A DNA stretch of 44,159 bases from Palsa-870 sp039935415 (GTDB lineage Bacteria > Chloroflexota > Dormibacteria > Dormibacterales > Dormibacteraceae): contig JBDTKH010000053.1 of NCBI GenBank assembly GCA_039935415.1, positions 1 through 44,159 of the forward strand, given 5' to 3'. The stretch's first letter is position 1, and each line of letters opens with the position of its first letter. A program made the translations under genes and the position numbers. The notes below the pieces were generated by a model. That model was not told the DNA's origin, made no database searches, and saw nothing but the letters and a program-made list of their open reading frames with translations. Positions 22,084-29,651 of this stretch are shown here, one piece after another.

Positions 22084-23427
22084 CTACTTGGGCAGCACGG
22101 GTGGGTGGCCCTTTGTCCAGCGCCGGAGCGCCGCAGTTTCGCGCCGGATGGCTGTCGCGCGGCTCGCCACGCGCCGGGGGTTGGGCGCCCCGAGCAGGTC
22201 GCGCCTTGCCAGCGACCCTCTCACGTTCCACGGTGCCTGCAGCCTGCCTTCGAGAACCTGCCGTCCGATCAAATCGTGGGCTTTGCGGAACGGAGCGCCC
22301 GCCTGGACGAGGGCCTCCGCGGCGTCGGTCGCGAGCAGCGACGGGTCGCTAGCGGCCGCCTCCAGCATCTTGCGGTCGAAGTCGAGGTGGTCCACGAGCA
22401 GGGTGGCGGCGGCCAGCGACTCGGTGGTGCTGTCGACCGCCGCGAACAGAGCCGGCTTGTCCTCCTGGAGGTCGCGGTCATAGGCGAGCGGAAGCCCTTT
22501 CAACACGGTCGCGAGCGCCACCAGGCTTCCCAGCGGGCGGCCGGCGCGACCCCTCAGGAGCTCGGCGATGTCCGGGTTCTTCTTCTGGGGCATGAGGCTG
22601 GAGCCGGTCGAGATCTCGTCGGCAAGCATGACGAACCCAAACTCCGCGCTCGCCCACAGCACGACGTCCTCGCCCAGCCGGCTGAGGTGAATCGACGCGC
22701 TCACGCAGGCGTACAGGAGGTCGAGCGCGAAGTCGCGATCGGCGACCGCGTCGATGCTGTTCTGGCTGACGCGCGAGAACCCGAGCTGTTTTGCCACGAC
22801 CTCGCGCTTCAGGGGGAGTGTCGAACCGGCGAGGGCCCCGGCGCCAAGAGGCATCTCGTCGGCTGATTCGTACGCGTGACGGAACCGCTGCGCGTCGCGC
22901 AGCAGCGGTTCCGCGTGCGCGAGCAGGTGATGCCCGACGGTCACGGGTTGCGCGCGCTGAAGGTGCGTGTACCCGGGCATCACCCACGCGGCATGCGCCC
23001 GAGCCTTTGAAGCGAGCGCATCGACCACGTCGGCAACCGCTGCCACGGAGCTTGCCGCGGCGACGCGACAGTAGAGACGCAGGTCGAGCGCGACCTGGTC
23101 GTTGCGCGAGCGTCCGGCGTGGAGCGAAGCACCCGCGGGCGTGATCTCCGTCAGCCTCCGCTCGACAGCCGTGTGGATGTCCTCGTCGGTCTCGCGGAAC
23201 TTGAAAACGCCCTCGTCGAGCTCGTGCCTCACGCGGCGCAGCCCGCGCTCGATCGCGGTCAGGCGCGCCCGAGAGATGATCCCCGCCGCGGCAAGCCCGC
23301 GGGCGTGCGCGATGCTGCCTGCGATGTCGTAGGGATAAAGCTCGAAGTCGGTCTCGAGCGAGGATGAGAACCTGTCGAGCTCGGGCAGCAGGCGGCCGCG
23401 AAAGCGCCCGCCCCATAACTTGCCTAT
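22084..23427 (-). CDS. argH: Argininosuccinate lyase, apparent ATA start
   Basis: A 447-residue enzyme of the fumarase/aspartase superfamily, cleaving argininosuccinate to arginine and fumarate. The family start MxKLWGGRF appears as IGKLWGGRF, where the first codon is ATA at 23425-23427. There is no in-frame ATG, GTG or TTG for the next 50 or more codons, and upstream in-frame candidates lie deep inside argG. The ATA sits in ATAG, overlapping the argG TAG, with GAAGAGG about 9 nt upstream, so initiation at ATA by coupling is the simplest reading. GRSRNDQVALDLRLY, MPGYTHLQRAQPVTVGHHLL and the signature GSSLMPQKKNPD are intact. A base error at the start remains possible. Confidence 0.92.
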   Translation of the reverse strand: MGKLWGGRFRGRLLPELDRFSSSLETDFELYPYDIAGSIAHARGLAAAGIISRARLTAIERGLRRVRHELDEGVFKFRETDEDIHTAVERRLTEITPAGASLHAGRSRNDQVALDLRLYCRVAAASSVAAVADVVDALASKARAHAAWVMPGYTHLQRAQPVTVGHHLLAHAEPLLRDAQRFRHAYESADEMPLGAGALAGSTLPLKREVVAKQLGFSRVSQNSIDAVADRDFALDLLYACVSASIHLSRLGEDVVLWASAEFGFVMLADEISTGSSLMPQKKNPDIAELLRGRAGRPLGSLVALATVLKGLPLAYDRDLQEDKPALFAAVDSTTESLAAATLLVDHLDFDRKMLEAAASDPSLLATDAAEALVQAGAPFRKAHDLIGRQVLEGRLQAPWNVRGSLARRDLLGAPNPRRVASRATAIRRETAALRRWTKGHPPVLPK

Positions 23428-24671
23428 GGGGTCAGCCTCTTCACGTCGGCCAGCAGGTTGCCCAGCTCCCGGGCGTGCAGCCGGCCCTGGACCTGGGCCG
23501 AGGTCCGCACCCCCATCCCCCACAGCTTGATGAAGCCGGCCGCGGCGGACTGGTCGAAGGCGTCGCCCTTCCCATAGGTCGCGAGCGACAGCTGGTACAG
23601 CTGGTGCGGACCCTTGCGGCCGACGACCTGCGACGAGCCCTTGAAGAGCTTCACACGCACGTCGCCGGTCACATGCTGCTGCGACTCCGAGACGAAGGCG
23701 TAAAGGGCGTCGCGCAGCGGGCTGAACCACAGGCCGTCGTAGACCATCTGCGCCCACTGCTGCGCCACGAGGTCCTTGAACCTGGCGACCTCTTTTGGCA
23801 GCGTGATGTCCTCCAGCGCCTGGTGCGCCTGCAGGAGCAGCACGGCCGCCGGCGCCTCGTAGATCTCGCGTGATTTGATGCCGATGAGCCGGTTCTCCAG
23901 GTGGTCGATGCGCCCGACCCCGTGCTCGCCGCCGATCCGGTTGAGCGTGGTGACGAGCTCAAGGGGGTGGACGGTCTTGCCGTCCAGTGTGACCGGAAGG
24001 CCCAGCTTGAACCCGATCTCGACATAGGCCGGCTCGTCGGGGCAGTCGCGTGGATCGCGTGTCCAGCTGTAGACGTCGCGGGGCGGCTCCTCCCACGGAT
24101 CCTCGAGCACGCCGGCCTCGATCGAACGGCCCCACAGGTTCTCATCGGTTGAGTAAGGCGACCGAACGGTCGCCGGCACCTCGATGCCGTGCTGTGCCGC
24201 GTACTCGATCTCGTCGTCGCGGTTCATACCCCACTCGCGAACTGGCGCGATGACCTGGAGGTCGGGAGCGAGAGCGGCAGTCGCGACTTCGAAGCGCACC
24301 TGGTCATTGCCCTTTCCGGTGCAGCCGTGCGCGATCGCCGCCGCTCCCTCACGACGCGCGACCTCGACCATCATGGCCGCGATCAGCGGCCGGCCGAGCG
24401 CGGTCGCCAGCGGGTATTCCTTTTCGTAGACCGCTCCGGCTTGCAGCGATGGCCACACGAACAGCTGGAGGAAGGACGCGCGGCCGTCGGCGACGTAGGC
24501 GGCCGAGGCACCGGTCTTCAGCGCGCGGGCCTGGATCGCGTCGAGGTCCTTCTTCTCGCCCAGGTCGACCGTGAACGCGATCACGTCCCATCCGAGGTCC
24601 TTCAGCCAGCTGATCGCGACAGAGGTGTCGAGCCCGCCTGAATACGCGAGCACGACCTTCTTAGACGGCAT
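23424..24671 (-). CDS. argG: Argininosuccinate synthase
   Basis: A 415-residue enzyme joining citrulline and aspartate with ATP to argininosuccinate. The N-type ATP pyrophosphatase loop AYSGGLDTS lies at about residues 8-16. GCTGKGNDQVRFE and APVREWGMNRDDEIEYA are the citrulline/aspartate-binding blocks, and YSTDENLWGRSIEAGVLEDP is typical of the family. The start is ATG at 24671, which overlaps the argR stop by 11 nt. A TTG at 24677 would add two residues. It is followed by argH with a 4-nt overlap. Length and motifs are normal. Confidence 0.97.
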   Translation of the reverse strand: MPSKKVVLAYSGGLDTSVAISWLKDLGWDVIAFTVDLGEKKDLDAIQARALKTGASAAYVADGRASFLQLFVWPSLQAGAVYEKEYPLATALGRPLIAAMMVEVARREGAAAIAHGCTGKGNDQVRFEVATAALAPDLQVIAPVREWGMNRDDEIEYAAQHGIEVPATVRSPYSTDENLWGRSIEAGVLEDPWEEPPRDVYSWTRDPRDCPDEPAYVEIGFKLGLPVTLDGKTVHPLELVTTLNRIGGEHGVGRIDHLENRLIGIKSREIYEAPAAVLLLQAHQALEDITLPKEVARFKDLVAQQWAQMVYDGLWFSPLRDALYAFVSESQQHVTGDVRVKLFKGSSQVVGRKGPHQLYQLSLATYGKGDAFDQSAAAGFIKLWGMGVRTSAQVQGRLHARELGNLLADVKRLTP

Positions 24672-25068
24672 GAGCAAGCAGCTCTTTGAGGGCGCGAGCG
24701 GCGCCCGGCTTGCGCAGGACGGCGATGATCGTGTCGTCGCCGGCCACGGTGCCCGCGACGCCGGGCAGCGCGGCCTCGTCGATGCGCCGGGCGACCAGGT
24801 TCGCGGTTCCCGGCGGCGTTTTGATCACGGCCAGCGGTGACACGAGCTCGACAGACAGCACGAGCTCGCTCACCAGGGCCGCCGAGCTTCGATAGCCCCC
24901 GCCCGACCTGACGAGCCCGAGCGCCTGGATGTCCCGCGAGATCGTCGCCTGGGTTGTGCGCATGCCGCGGCGTGCGAGGGCGGCGGCGATCTCGTGCTGC
25001 GTCTGCGCCGTGCCTTGGTTGACGAGCTCGAGGATCGCACTGTGGCGCTCGGTCTTGGTGGGCGTCAC
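24661..25068 (-). CDS. argR: Arginine repressor ArgR
   Basis: A 135-residue regulator, a bit short (usual 145-155). The N-terminal winged helix has RHSAILELVNQGTAQTQHEI and the recognition helix TTQATISRDIQALGLVR. The C-terminal hexamerisation and arginine-binding domain has PLAVIKTPPGTANLVARRID and GVAGTVAGDDTIIAVLR, with the conserved GDDT pair that contacts arginine. It should repress arg genes when arginine is bound. The start is GTG at 25068. It lies 22 nt after argD and overlaps argG by 11 nt, the standard place for argR in the argCJBDFRGH order, with argF missing here. Confidence 0.94.
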   Translation of the reverse strand: MTPTKTERHSAILELVNQGTAQTQHEIAAALARRGMRTTQATISRDIQALGLVRSGGGYRSSAALVSELVLSVELVSPLAVIKTPPGTANLVARRIDEAALPGVAGTVAGDDTIIAVLRKPGAARALKELLAHAV

Positions 25069-25090
25069 CGGGTCGCCTGCCGCGTCGGCG

Positions 25091-26254
25091 TCATCGCGCC
25101 GCCTTTCGCATCGTCGCGTGGGCTCGATCGATCTGCTCTGCGGTGACGATCAGCGGTGGCACCAGCCGCACGGAGTGGTCGTCGACTGCGTTCACGATCA
25201 GCCCCGCCTCCAGACAGGACTGCTGAAAGGCCTTGGCACGCGGCCCCTCGAACTCGAACGCCTGCATCAGTCCCAATCCGCGCACGTCACTGGCTCCCAG
25301 GTCCTGCAGCGCCCCGTGGAGGACGTCACCCATCTCGGCGGCGTGTCCCACGAGGCCGTCGCGTTCGATGACGGACAGCACGGCAATCGCCGCGGCGCAG
25401 GCGAGCGGGTTGCCGCCGAACGTCGAGCCGTGATCGCCGGGCTCGAACACGTCTGCGCGCGGGGCGGCGAGGCAAGCGCCGATCGGCACCCCGCCACCGA
25501 GCCCCTTCGCTAGCGTCATGACGTCCGGCGTGATGCCGTGGTGCTGGTGAGCGAACCAGCGACCGGTTCTCCCGAGCCCGGTCTGGACCTCATCGAGGAT
25601 GAGCAGGAGGTTGTTCTCGTCGCACCAGCGACGCACGCCCGGGAGGTAGCCGATCGCGGCGGGGATGATGCCGATCTCGCCCATGACCGGCTCGAGCATC
25701 ACCGCTACCGTGCGGTCACTCGTTGCGGCCTTGATCGCCTCGAGGTCGTTGTACGGCACGTGGACGAAGCCCTCGGGCAGAGGCTTGAAAGGGTCGGAGT
25801 ACTTGTGCTGCCCACCCGCGGTCACCGTGGCCAGGGTTCGCCCGTGGAATGAGCCCGCGGTCGTGATGATCTCGAAGGCGCCGAGGCGATTACGGGAGCC
25901 CCACTTGCGCGCGAGCTTGATCGCCGCTTCGTTAGCTTCGGCGCCGGAGTTGCAGAGAAAGACGCGCGAAGGGAACGAGAGCTCAACCAATCGCTGCGCG
26001 AGCGCGACCTGCGGCTGGGTGAAGTAGAGGTTCGATGTGTGGATGAGCGTGCGGGCCTGCTCGGTTACGGCCGCCACGACATCCGGGTGGGCGTGGCCGA
26101 GAAGGTTCACCGCGATGCCGGCGACCAGGTCGAGATACTCGCGTCCCGCGTCGTCGTAGACCAGGCACCCCTGGCCCCTCACGAAAGTGACCGGCAGGCG
26201 CCGGCCGGTCTGCATGAGGTAGCGGCCGGCCAGCTCGGCTGTGGTCTCGGTCAT
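25091..26254 (-). CDS. argD: Acetylornithine aminotransferase
   Basis: A 387-residue fold-type I PLP enzyme that converts N-acetylglutamate semialdehyde to acetylornithine (often also succinyldiaminopimelate aminotransferase). NSGAEANEAAIKLARKW binds the PLP phosphate, FHGRTLATVTAGGQ follows, ILDEVQTGLGRTG carries the PLP-ring Asp, and TLAKGLGGGVPIGA holds the Schiff-base Lys. ATG at 26254 gives the usual MTETTAEL start. ATG at 26275 would add seven residues. It is preceded by 157 bp after argB that contain a good promoter and a hairpin, so argD-R-G-H can be transcribed separately from argC-J-B. Confidence 0.95.
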   Translation of the reverse strand: MTETTAELAGRYLMQTGRRLPVTFVRGQGCLVYDDAGREYLDLVAGIAVNLLGHAHPDVVAAVTEQARTLIHTSNLYFTQPQVALAQRLVELSFPSRVFLCNSGAEANEAAIKLARKWGSRNRLGAFEIITTAGSFHGRTLATVTAGGQHKYSDPFKPLPEGFVHVPYNDLEAIKAATSDRTVAVMLEPVMGEIGIIPAAIGYLPGVRRWCDENNLLLILDEVQTGLGRTGRWFAHQHHGITPDVMTLAKGLGGGVPIGACLAAPRADVFEPGDHGSTFGGNPLACAAAIAVLSVIERDGLVGHAAEMGDVLHGALQDLGASDVRGLGLMQAFEFEGPRAKAFQQSCLEAGLIVNAVDDHSVRLVPPLIVTAEQIDRAHATMRKAAR

Positions 26255-26364
26255 CCGCAAGGTAGACCTCGCCATTGAATACCGGAGCGCTCCGCCGGCA
26301 CACCCCCGCCCCACCCACTGACCCCACCGCCCTCCCTCTGGGGCATCCCTGTGTGGCAAGGCGC

Positions 26365-26393
26365 ACCGTATGGGTGCGCGAGGAGGCTGTCAA
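26365..26393 (-). promoter_or_regulatory. Internal promoter upstream of argD with overlapping palindrome
   Basis: On the minus strand TTGACA (26388-26393) and TACGGT (26365-26370) are spaced by exactly 17 bp. The -10 lies inside a perfect 7-bp inverted repeat GCGCACC/GGTGCGC, a possible operator or a 5' hairpin. The distance to the argD ATG is about 110 bp. The -35 coincides with the edge of a motif shared with 11046-11065. Confidence 0.55.
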
Positions 26394-26408
26394 TCCAGCC
26401 TGTAAAGA
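26389..26408. repeat. 20-bp intergenic motif, copy 2
   Basis: Matches 11046-11065 at 18 of 20 positions (GTCAAYCCAGCCTGTWAAGA). It lies 4 bp beyond the argB stop, in the same orientation relative to the upstream gene as copy 1. Confidence 0.45.
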
Positions 26409-26411
26409 GCG

Positions 26412-27248
26412 TCACGGCGTGACCATGGTCCCGATGCCGGCCTCCGTGAACAGCTCGAGCAACAGTGCATGTGGCGTCCGGCCGTCGACGATGTGCGCGA
26501 GCGGCACGACGTCGAGCGCGCGGAGGCACGCCTCGAGCTTCGGGATCATCCCGCCGGTGACCTCGCCGGCTTCGATTCGATTCCGGGCATCCTCGCGCGA
26601 CAGCACCGCGACGACCTCGCCGTCCACACCCTGAACGCCGGGCACGTCCGTGAGCAGGATCACCTTGGCCGCCTGCAGCGCGACGGCGATCTCCGCGGCG
26701 ACGGTGTCGGCGTTGATGTTGTATGCGTGCCCGTCGTAGCCGAGGCCGATGGAAGCGATGACCGGGATGTAGCCGCGTCCGATGAGCGCGGTGATGGGCT
26801 CCTTGTTGACCTGCGTCACGCGTCCGACGAAGCCCAACGACTCGTCGAGAGGCTCCGCGATGATCGTTGGCCCGTCCTCGCCGCTCATCCCCACCGCCTG
26901 CCCGCCGAGCCGGTGGATCGAGGCCACCAGGTCGGGGCTGACCTTGCCGGTCAGCACCATCTTCACGACCTCCATCGTCTTCTCGTCCGTCACGCGCAGG
27001 CCCCTTTTAAACGCCGGCTTCAGCCCAAGCCTCTCGCTCATCGCGGTGATCTCGGGGCCGCCACCGTGCACGAGGACGGGCTGCATCCCGACGTACCGGA
27101 GCAGGACAACGTCGAGCAGCGTTTCGTCGCGGGCGGAATCGATGGCGTTGCCCCCGATCTTGATCACGACGACCTGCCCGTGGAACCGCTTGATGTATGG
27201 CAGCGCCTCGACCAGGACTTTCGCCCGCTCCTCAACCGTCAGGGTCAT
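26412..27248 (-). CDS. argB: Acetylglutamate kinase
   Basis: A 278-residue amino-acid kinase phosphorylating N-acetylglutamate, the second step of arginine synthesis. VVVIKIGGNAID is the N-terminal phosphate loop, LVHGGGPEITAMSERLGL the glutamate-binding block, VLTGKVSPDLVASIHRLGG the middle, and NINADTVAAEIAVALQAAKV with TDVPGV the nucleotide site. The extra N-terminal helix (LTVEERAKVLVEALPYIKRF) is the feature of hexameric, arginine-inhibited acetylglutamate kinases, so feedback control is likely. It overlaps argJ by 4 nt (ATGA) and is separated from argD by 157 bp. Confidence 0.96.
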   Translation of the reverse strand: MTLTVEERAKVLVEALPYIKRFHGQVVVIKIGGNAIDSARDETLLDVVLLRYVGMQPVLVHGGGPEITAMSERLGLKPAFKRGLRVTDEKTMEVVKMVLTGKVSPDLVASIHRLGGQAVGMSGEDGPTIIAEPLDESLGFVGRVTQVNKEPITALIGRGYIPVIASIGLGYDGHAYNINADTVAAEIAVALQAAKVILLTDVPGVQGVDGEVVAVLSREDARNRIEAGEVTGGMIPKLEACLRALDVVPLAHIVDGRTPHALLLELFTEAGIGTMVTP

Positions 27249-28456
27249 GTGGTGTAGTCGGCGTTGATTCGCACGTACTCCTCCGAAAGGTCACATCCCC
27301 AGGCTTCGGCGTGGCCGTCCGCCAGCCCGAGTGTAGCCACGATCTCAATCTCCGGTTGCTCGAACGCATGCCGAACGGCCGTCAGGTCTACGTCGACGCC
27401 GGACCCACGCTCGAAGACGACGAGGCCGCCGATGGTCAGGTGAAGCTTGTCGAGCGCGAGTTCCGCGCCACTGTACCCGAGCGCGCACACGATCCGTCCC
27501 CAGTTGGGATCCCCTCCGTGCACCGCCGTCTTGACCAGGCTGGAGGAGGCCACCGCGCGTGCAGCCATGCGCGCCTCGGAATCCGAGGCCGCGTCGATCA
27601 CCTTGACGGTGATGAGCTTGGTCGCGCCTTCTCCGTCGCGCGCGATGTCGCGGGCCAGCCGCTGGGCGACGTCCATCAGTGCCTGCTCGAGCTGCAGGGC
27701 TTCGACGCTGCCCGCCCGGACAGGCTTGTTGCCGGCCGCGCCGTTCGCGAGCATCAGGAACGTATCGTTGGTCGAGCTGTCGCCGTCGACGGTGACCTGG
27801 TTGAAGCTGCGGTCCGCGACCGACTTGACAAGCTTGCCCATCAGGCCCGCCTCGACCGCGGCGTCCGTCGTGACGTAGGCCAGCATCGTGGCCATGTTCG
27901 GGTGAATCATCCCGGACCCCTTGCACATCCCTCCCACGCGAACCGCCGTCCCACCCAACTCGAGCTCGAGCCTGGCAGTCTTGGGCACGGTGTCGGTCGT
28001 CATGATCGCGCGCGCGGCGGCGGCGCCACCCTCCGGGCTCAGGTTCCCGCACGCCTCGGCGATGCCGGACTTGATCGCGGTCATCGGCAGGTAGCGGCCG
28101 ATCACGCCGGTCGAGCTCACCAGCACCTGGTCGGGGTCCAGGTCCAGGCGGTCGGCGGACAGCTTCGCCATCAGCAGCGCGTCCTTGAAGCCCTGTGCCC
28201 CGGTGCAGGCGTTGGCGTTGCCGGAGTTGACAGTCAGCGCCTGCACCCGGTTGTGCTGCAGGTGAAGCTGGTCGATCACCACCGACGCCGACTTGACGCG
28301 GTTGGTGGTGAAGACACCGCCCACGTCGCAGCGCGACGACGAGTGAATGACGCACAGGTCGTCCTTTTGTCCGGTCGGGATGGCCGATGCGCCGGCGGTG
28401 AAAGCCTTGATGCCACAGGCGGCGGTCCCGGCACGAAAGCCTCGAGGAAAGGTCAC
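27245..28456 (-). CDS. argJ: Bifunctional ornithine acetyltransferase / N-acetylglutamate synthase
   Basis: A 403-residue self-processing N-terminal-nucleophile enzyme. It transfers acetyl from acetylornithine to glutamate, making the arginine pathway cyclic. GMCKGSGMIHPNMATML contains the cleavage site, with Thr190 as the nucleophile after autoproteolysis. NSGNANACTG and SSTGVIGRYLP are the oxyanion and substrate blocks. GTG at 28456 is chosen because it overlaps the argC stop by 4 nt (GTGA) and gives the normal N-terminus. Presence of ArgJ means a separate ArgE deacetylase is not needed. Whether it is mono- or bifunctional cannot be told from sequence. Confidence 0.95.
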   Translation of the reverse strand: MTFPRGFRAGTAACGIKAFTAGASAIPTGQKDDLCVIHSSSRCDVGGVFTTNRVKSASVVIDQLHLQHNRVQALTVNSGNANACTGAQGFKDALLMAKLSADRLDLDPDQVLVSSTGVIGRYLPMTAIKSGIAEACGNLSPEGGAAAARAIMTTDTVPKTARLELELGGTAVRVGGMCKGSGMIHPNMATMLAYVTTDAAVEAGLMGKLVKSVADRSFNQVTVDGDSSTNDTFLMLANGAAGNKPVRAGSVEALQLEQALMDVAQRLARDIARDGEGATKLITVKVIDAASDSEARMAARAVASSSLVKTAVHGGDPNWGRIVCALGYSGAELALDKLHLTIGGLVVFERGSGVDVDLTAVRHAFEQPEIEIVATLGLADGHAEAWGCDLSEEYVRINADYTT

Positions 28457-29526
28457 GGCCACTGGAGGGGTCCCTCGAGGGCAGTCGTCCGCTCGAAGCC
28501 GAACGCGATGTTGAAGCACTCGACCCCCTGGCCCGACGCGCCTTTGACCAGGTTATCGAGCGCCGCGGTGACCACGGCCTTCTTCCCCTGCGCCGCCACG
28601 TTGACCAGGCACAGGTTGGAGTGGCTGGCGAGCTTGGTCGTGGGCGATTGGGGCAACACCTTCGTGAAGGGCTGGCCGGCATAGAACTCGCGGTAGGCCC
28701 CCTGCAGCTCGGCGAGTGACCCATTCAGATCGAAGTAGCAGGTGACCAGGATTCCCCGCGTCATCGGCACCAGGTGAGGGACAAAAGTAATCAATAAGTC
28801 ACCTCCGCTGGAGGTGCCCCTCCCCGCCCCGCGGGGAGGGTGGCGCGGATGCGCCGGGTGGGGGTCGCGGAGCTGGCTTAGCTCCTGAACGATCTCCGGC
28901 AAATGCCGGTGGCCGCTGATCGCGTAGGCACCGACCGACTCGTTGACCTCGCTGAAGTGCACGCCCATGCCCGGCGACCGGCCGGAGCCGCTGACCCCGG
29001 ACTTCGCGTCGACCACGAAGTCAGGGCCTGCAAGCCCCGCGGCAACCGCCGGGGCGAGCGCGAGGATCGCGGCCGTCGAGTAGCACCCAGGGACCGCGAT
29101 GAGCCTCGCGTCCTCGAGCTCCTTGGCGTGAAGCTCCGGCAGTCCGAACACCGCCACTTTGAGCAGGTCGGGCGACGGATGCTCCTGGCGGTACCAGGTG
29201 GGGTACAGGGCCGGGTCGTGGAGTCGGAAGTCGGCGCTCATGTCAATCACGCGAGCCCCGCCCGCGAGCCAGCCCGCAACCTTCGCCGCGCCGACGTTGT
29301 GCGGAAGGCAGCTGAAGACCACGTCGATGCCGTCAGGCTCAGGCCCTGGGCGGAACTCGCCGGCTAGATCGAGCAACGGAAAAACCTCTGAGTAAGGCTT
29401 GCCGGCGAACGACCGCGAGGTCAGCTGGCTGAGCTCAACCCCAGGATGGCGCGCAAGGAGGTTGACGAGCGTCATCCCGGCGTAGCCATTGGCCCCCGCG
29501 ACGGCGACCTTCAGCCTTTTTGCCAT
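28453..29526 (-). CDS. argC: N-acetyl-gamma-glutamyl-phosphate reductase with an in-frame repeat insertion
   Basis: A 357-residue reductase that makes N-acetylglutamate semialdehyde with NADPH. VAVAGANGYAGMTLVNLL is the Rossmann loop, VIDMSADFRLHD the middle, and VPGCYST holds catalytic Cys148. SGVSGSGRSPG and SGHRHLPEI carry the catalytic His. Between HRHLPEIVQELSQL and TFVPHLVPMTRGI the protein has about 27 extra residues (220-246, Pro/Arg/His-rich then SSGGDLLI) encoded by a palindromic repeat that also occurs at 12079-12124. The run GAC TTA TTG ATT ACT TTT uses codons foreign to this GC-rich gene. The start is ATG 29526, with a TATACT hexamer 9 nt upstream. Confidence 0.94.
   Translation of the reverse strand: MAKRLKVAVAGANGYAGMTLVNLLARHPGVELSQLTSRSFAGKPYSEVFPLLDLAGEFRPGPEPDGIDVVFSCLPHNVGAAKVAGWLAGGARVIDMSADFRLHDPALYPTWYRQEHPSPDLLKVAVFGLPELHAKELEDARLIAVPGCYSTAAILALAPAVAAGLAGPDFVVDAKSGVSGSGRSPGMGVHFSEVNESVGAYAISGHRHLPEIVQELSQLRDPHPAHPRHPPRGAGRGTSSGGDLLITFVPHLVPMTRGILVTCYFDLNGSLAELQGAYREFYAGQPFTKVLPQSPTTKLASHSNLCLVNVAAQGKKAVVTAALDNLVKGASGQGVECFNIAFGFERTTALEGPLQWP
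28789..28864. repeat. Dispersed palindromic repeat inserted in frame in argC
   Basis: It contains the 46-bp two-hairpin unit (28819-28864, ungapped match to 12079-12124 at 36 of 46), a further small hairpin ACCTCC/GGAGGT (28801-28815), and the 12-mer AATCAATAAGTC (28789-28800), which recurs exactly at 29593-29604. The insert keeps the reading frame open. Confidence 0.7.
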
Positions 29527-29535
29527 GAACGCATG

Positions 29536-29541
29536 AGTATA
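29536..29541 (-). promoter_or_regulatory. Candidate -10 (TATACT) of argC
   Basis: TATACT lies 9 nt before the argC ATG with no Shine-Dalgarno sequence between them, so transcription would begin within 2-3 nt of the start codon. An ATGCAC...TCATGC near-palindrome around it could be an ArgR box, but the match to known boxes is weak. Confidence 0.45.
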
Positions 29542-29574
29542 CGGAATAGTGCATAAACATGTGCCTTGTTCCCT

Positions 29575-29604
29575 CTCCCGCCAAGCGGGAGCAATCAATA
29601 AGTC
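29575..29604. repeat. Hairpin and 12-mer repeat between hisI and argC
   Basis: CTCCCGC-CAA-GCGGGAG (29575-29591) is a perfect 7-bp stem, followed by AATCAATAAGTC, the same 12-mer that borders the argC insertion. It lies between the his and arg blocks and could end his transcription, but no U-tract follows on the minus strand. The adjacent CCCTCACCCTAGCCC resembles a widespread intergenic repeat. Confidence 0.5.
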
Positions 29605-29651
29605 CCCAACCTCATCGCCGCTCGCGCGGGCTAGGGTGAGGGCGCGAAACC

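Noticed and set aside
22057..22866. Plus-strand frame of 269 codons opposite argH
   Set aside because: Arg/Gly-rich antisense shadow of a confidently identified gene.
29526..29562. ArgR box before argC
   Set aside because: A partial palindrome around the -10 is visible, but it does not match known ARG box consensus well enough to list as a site.
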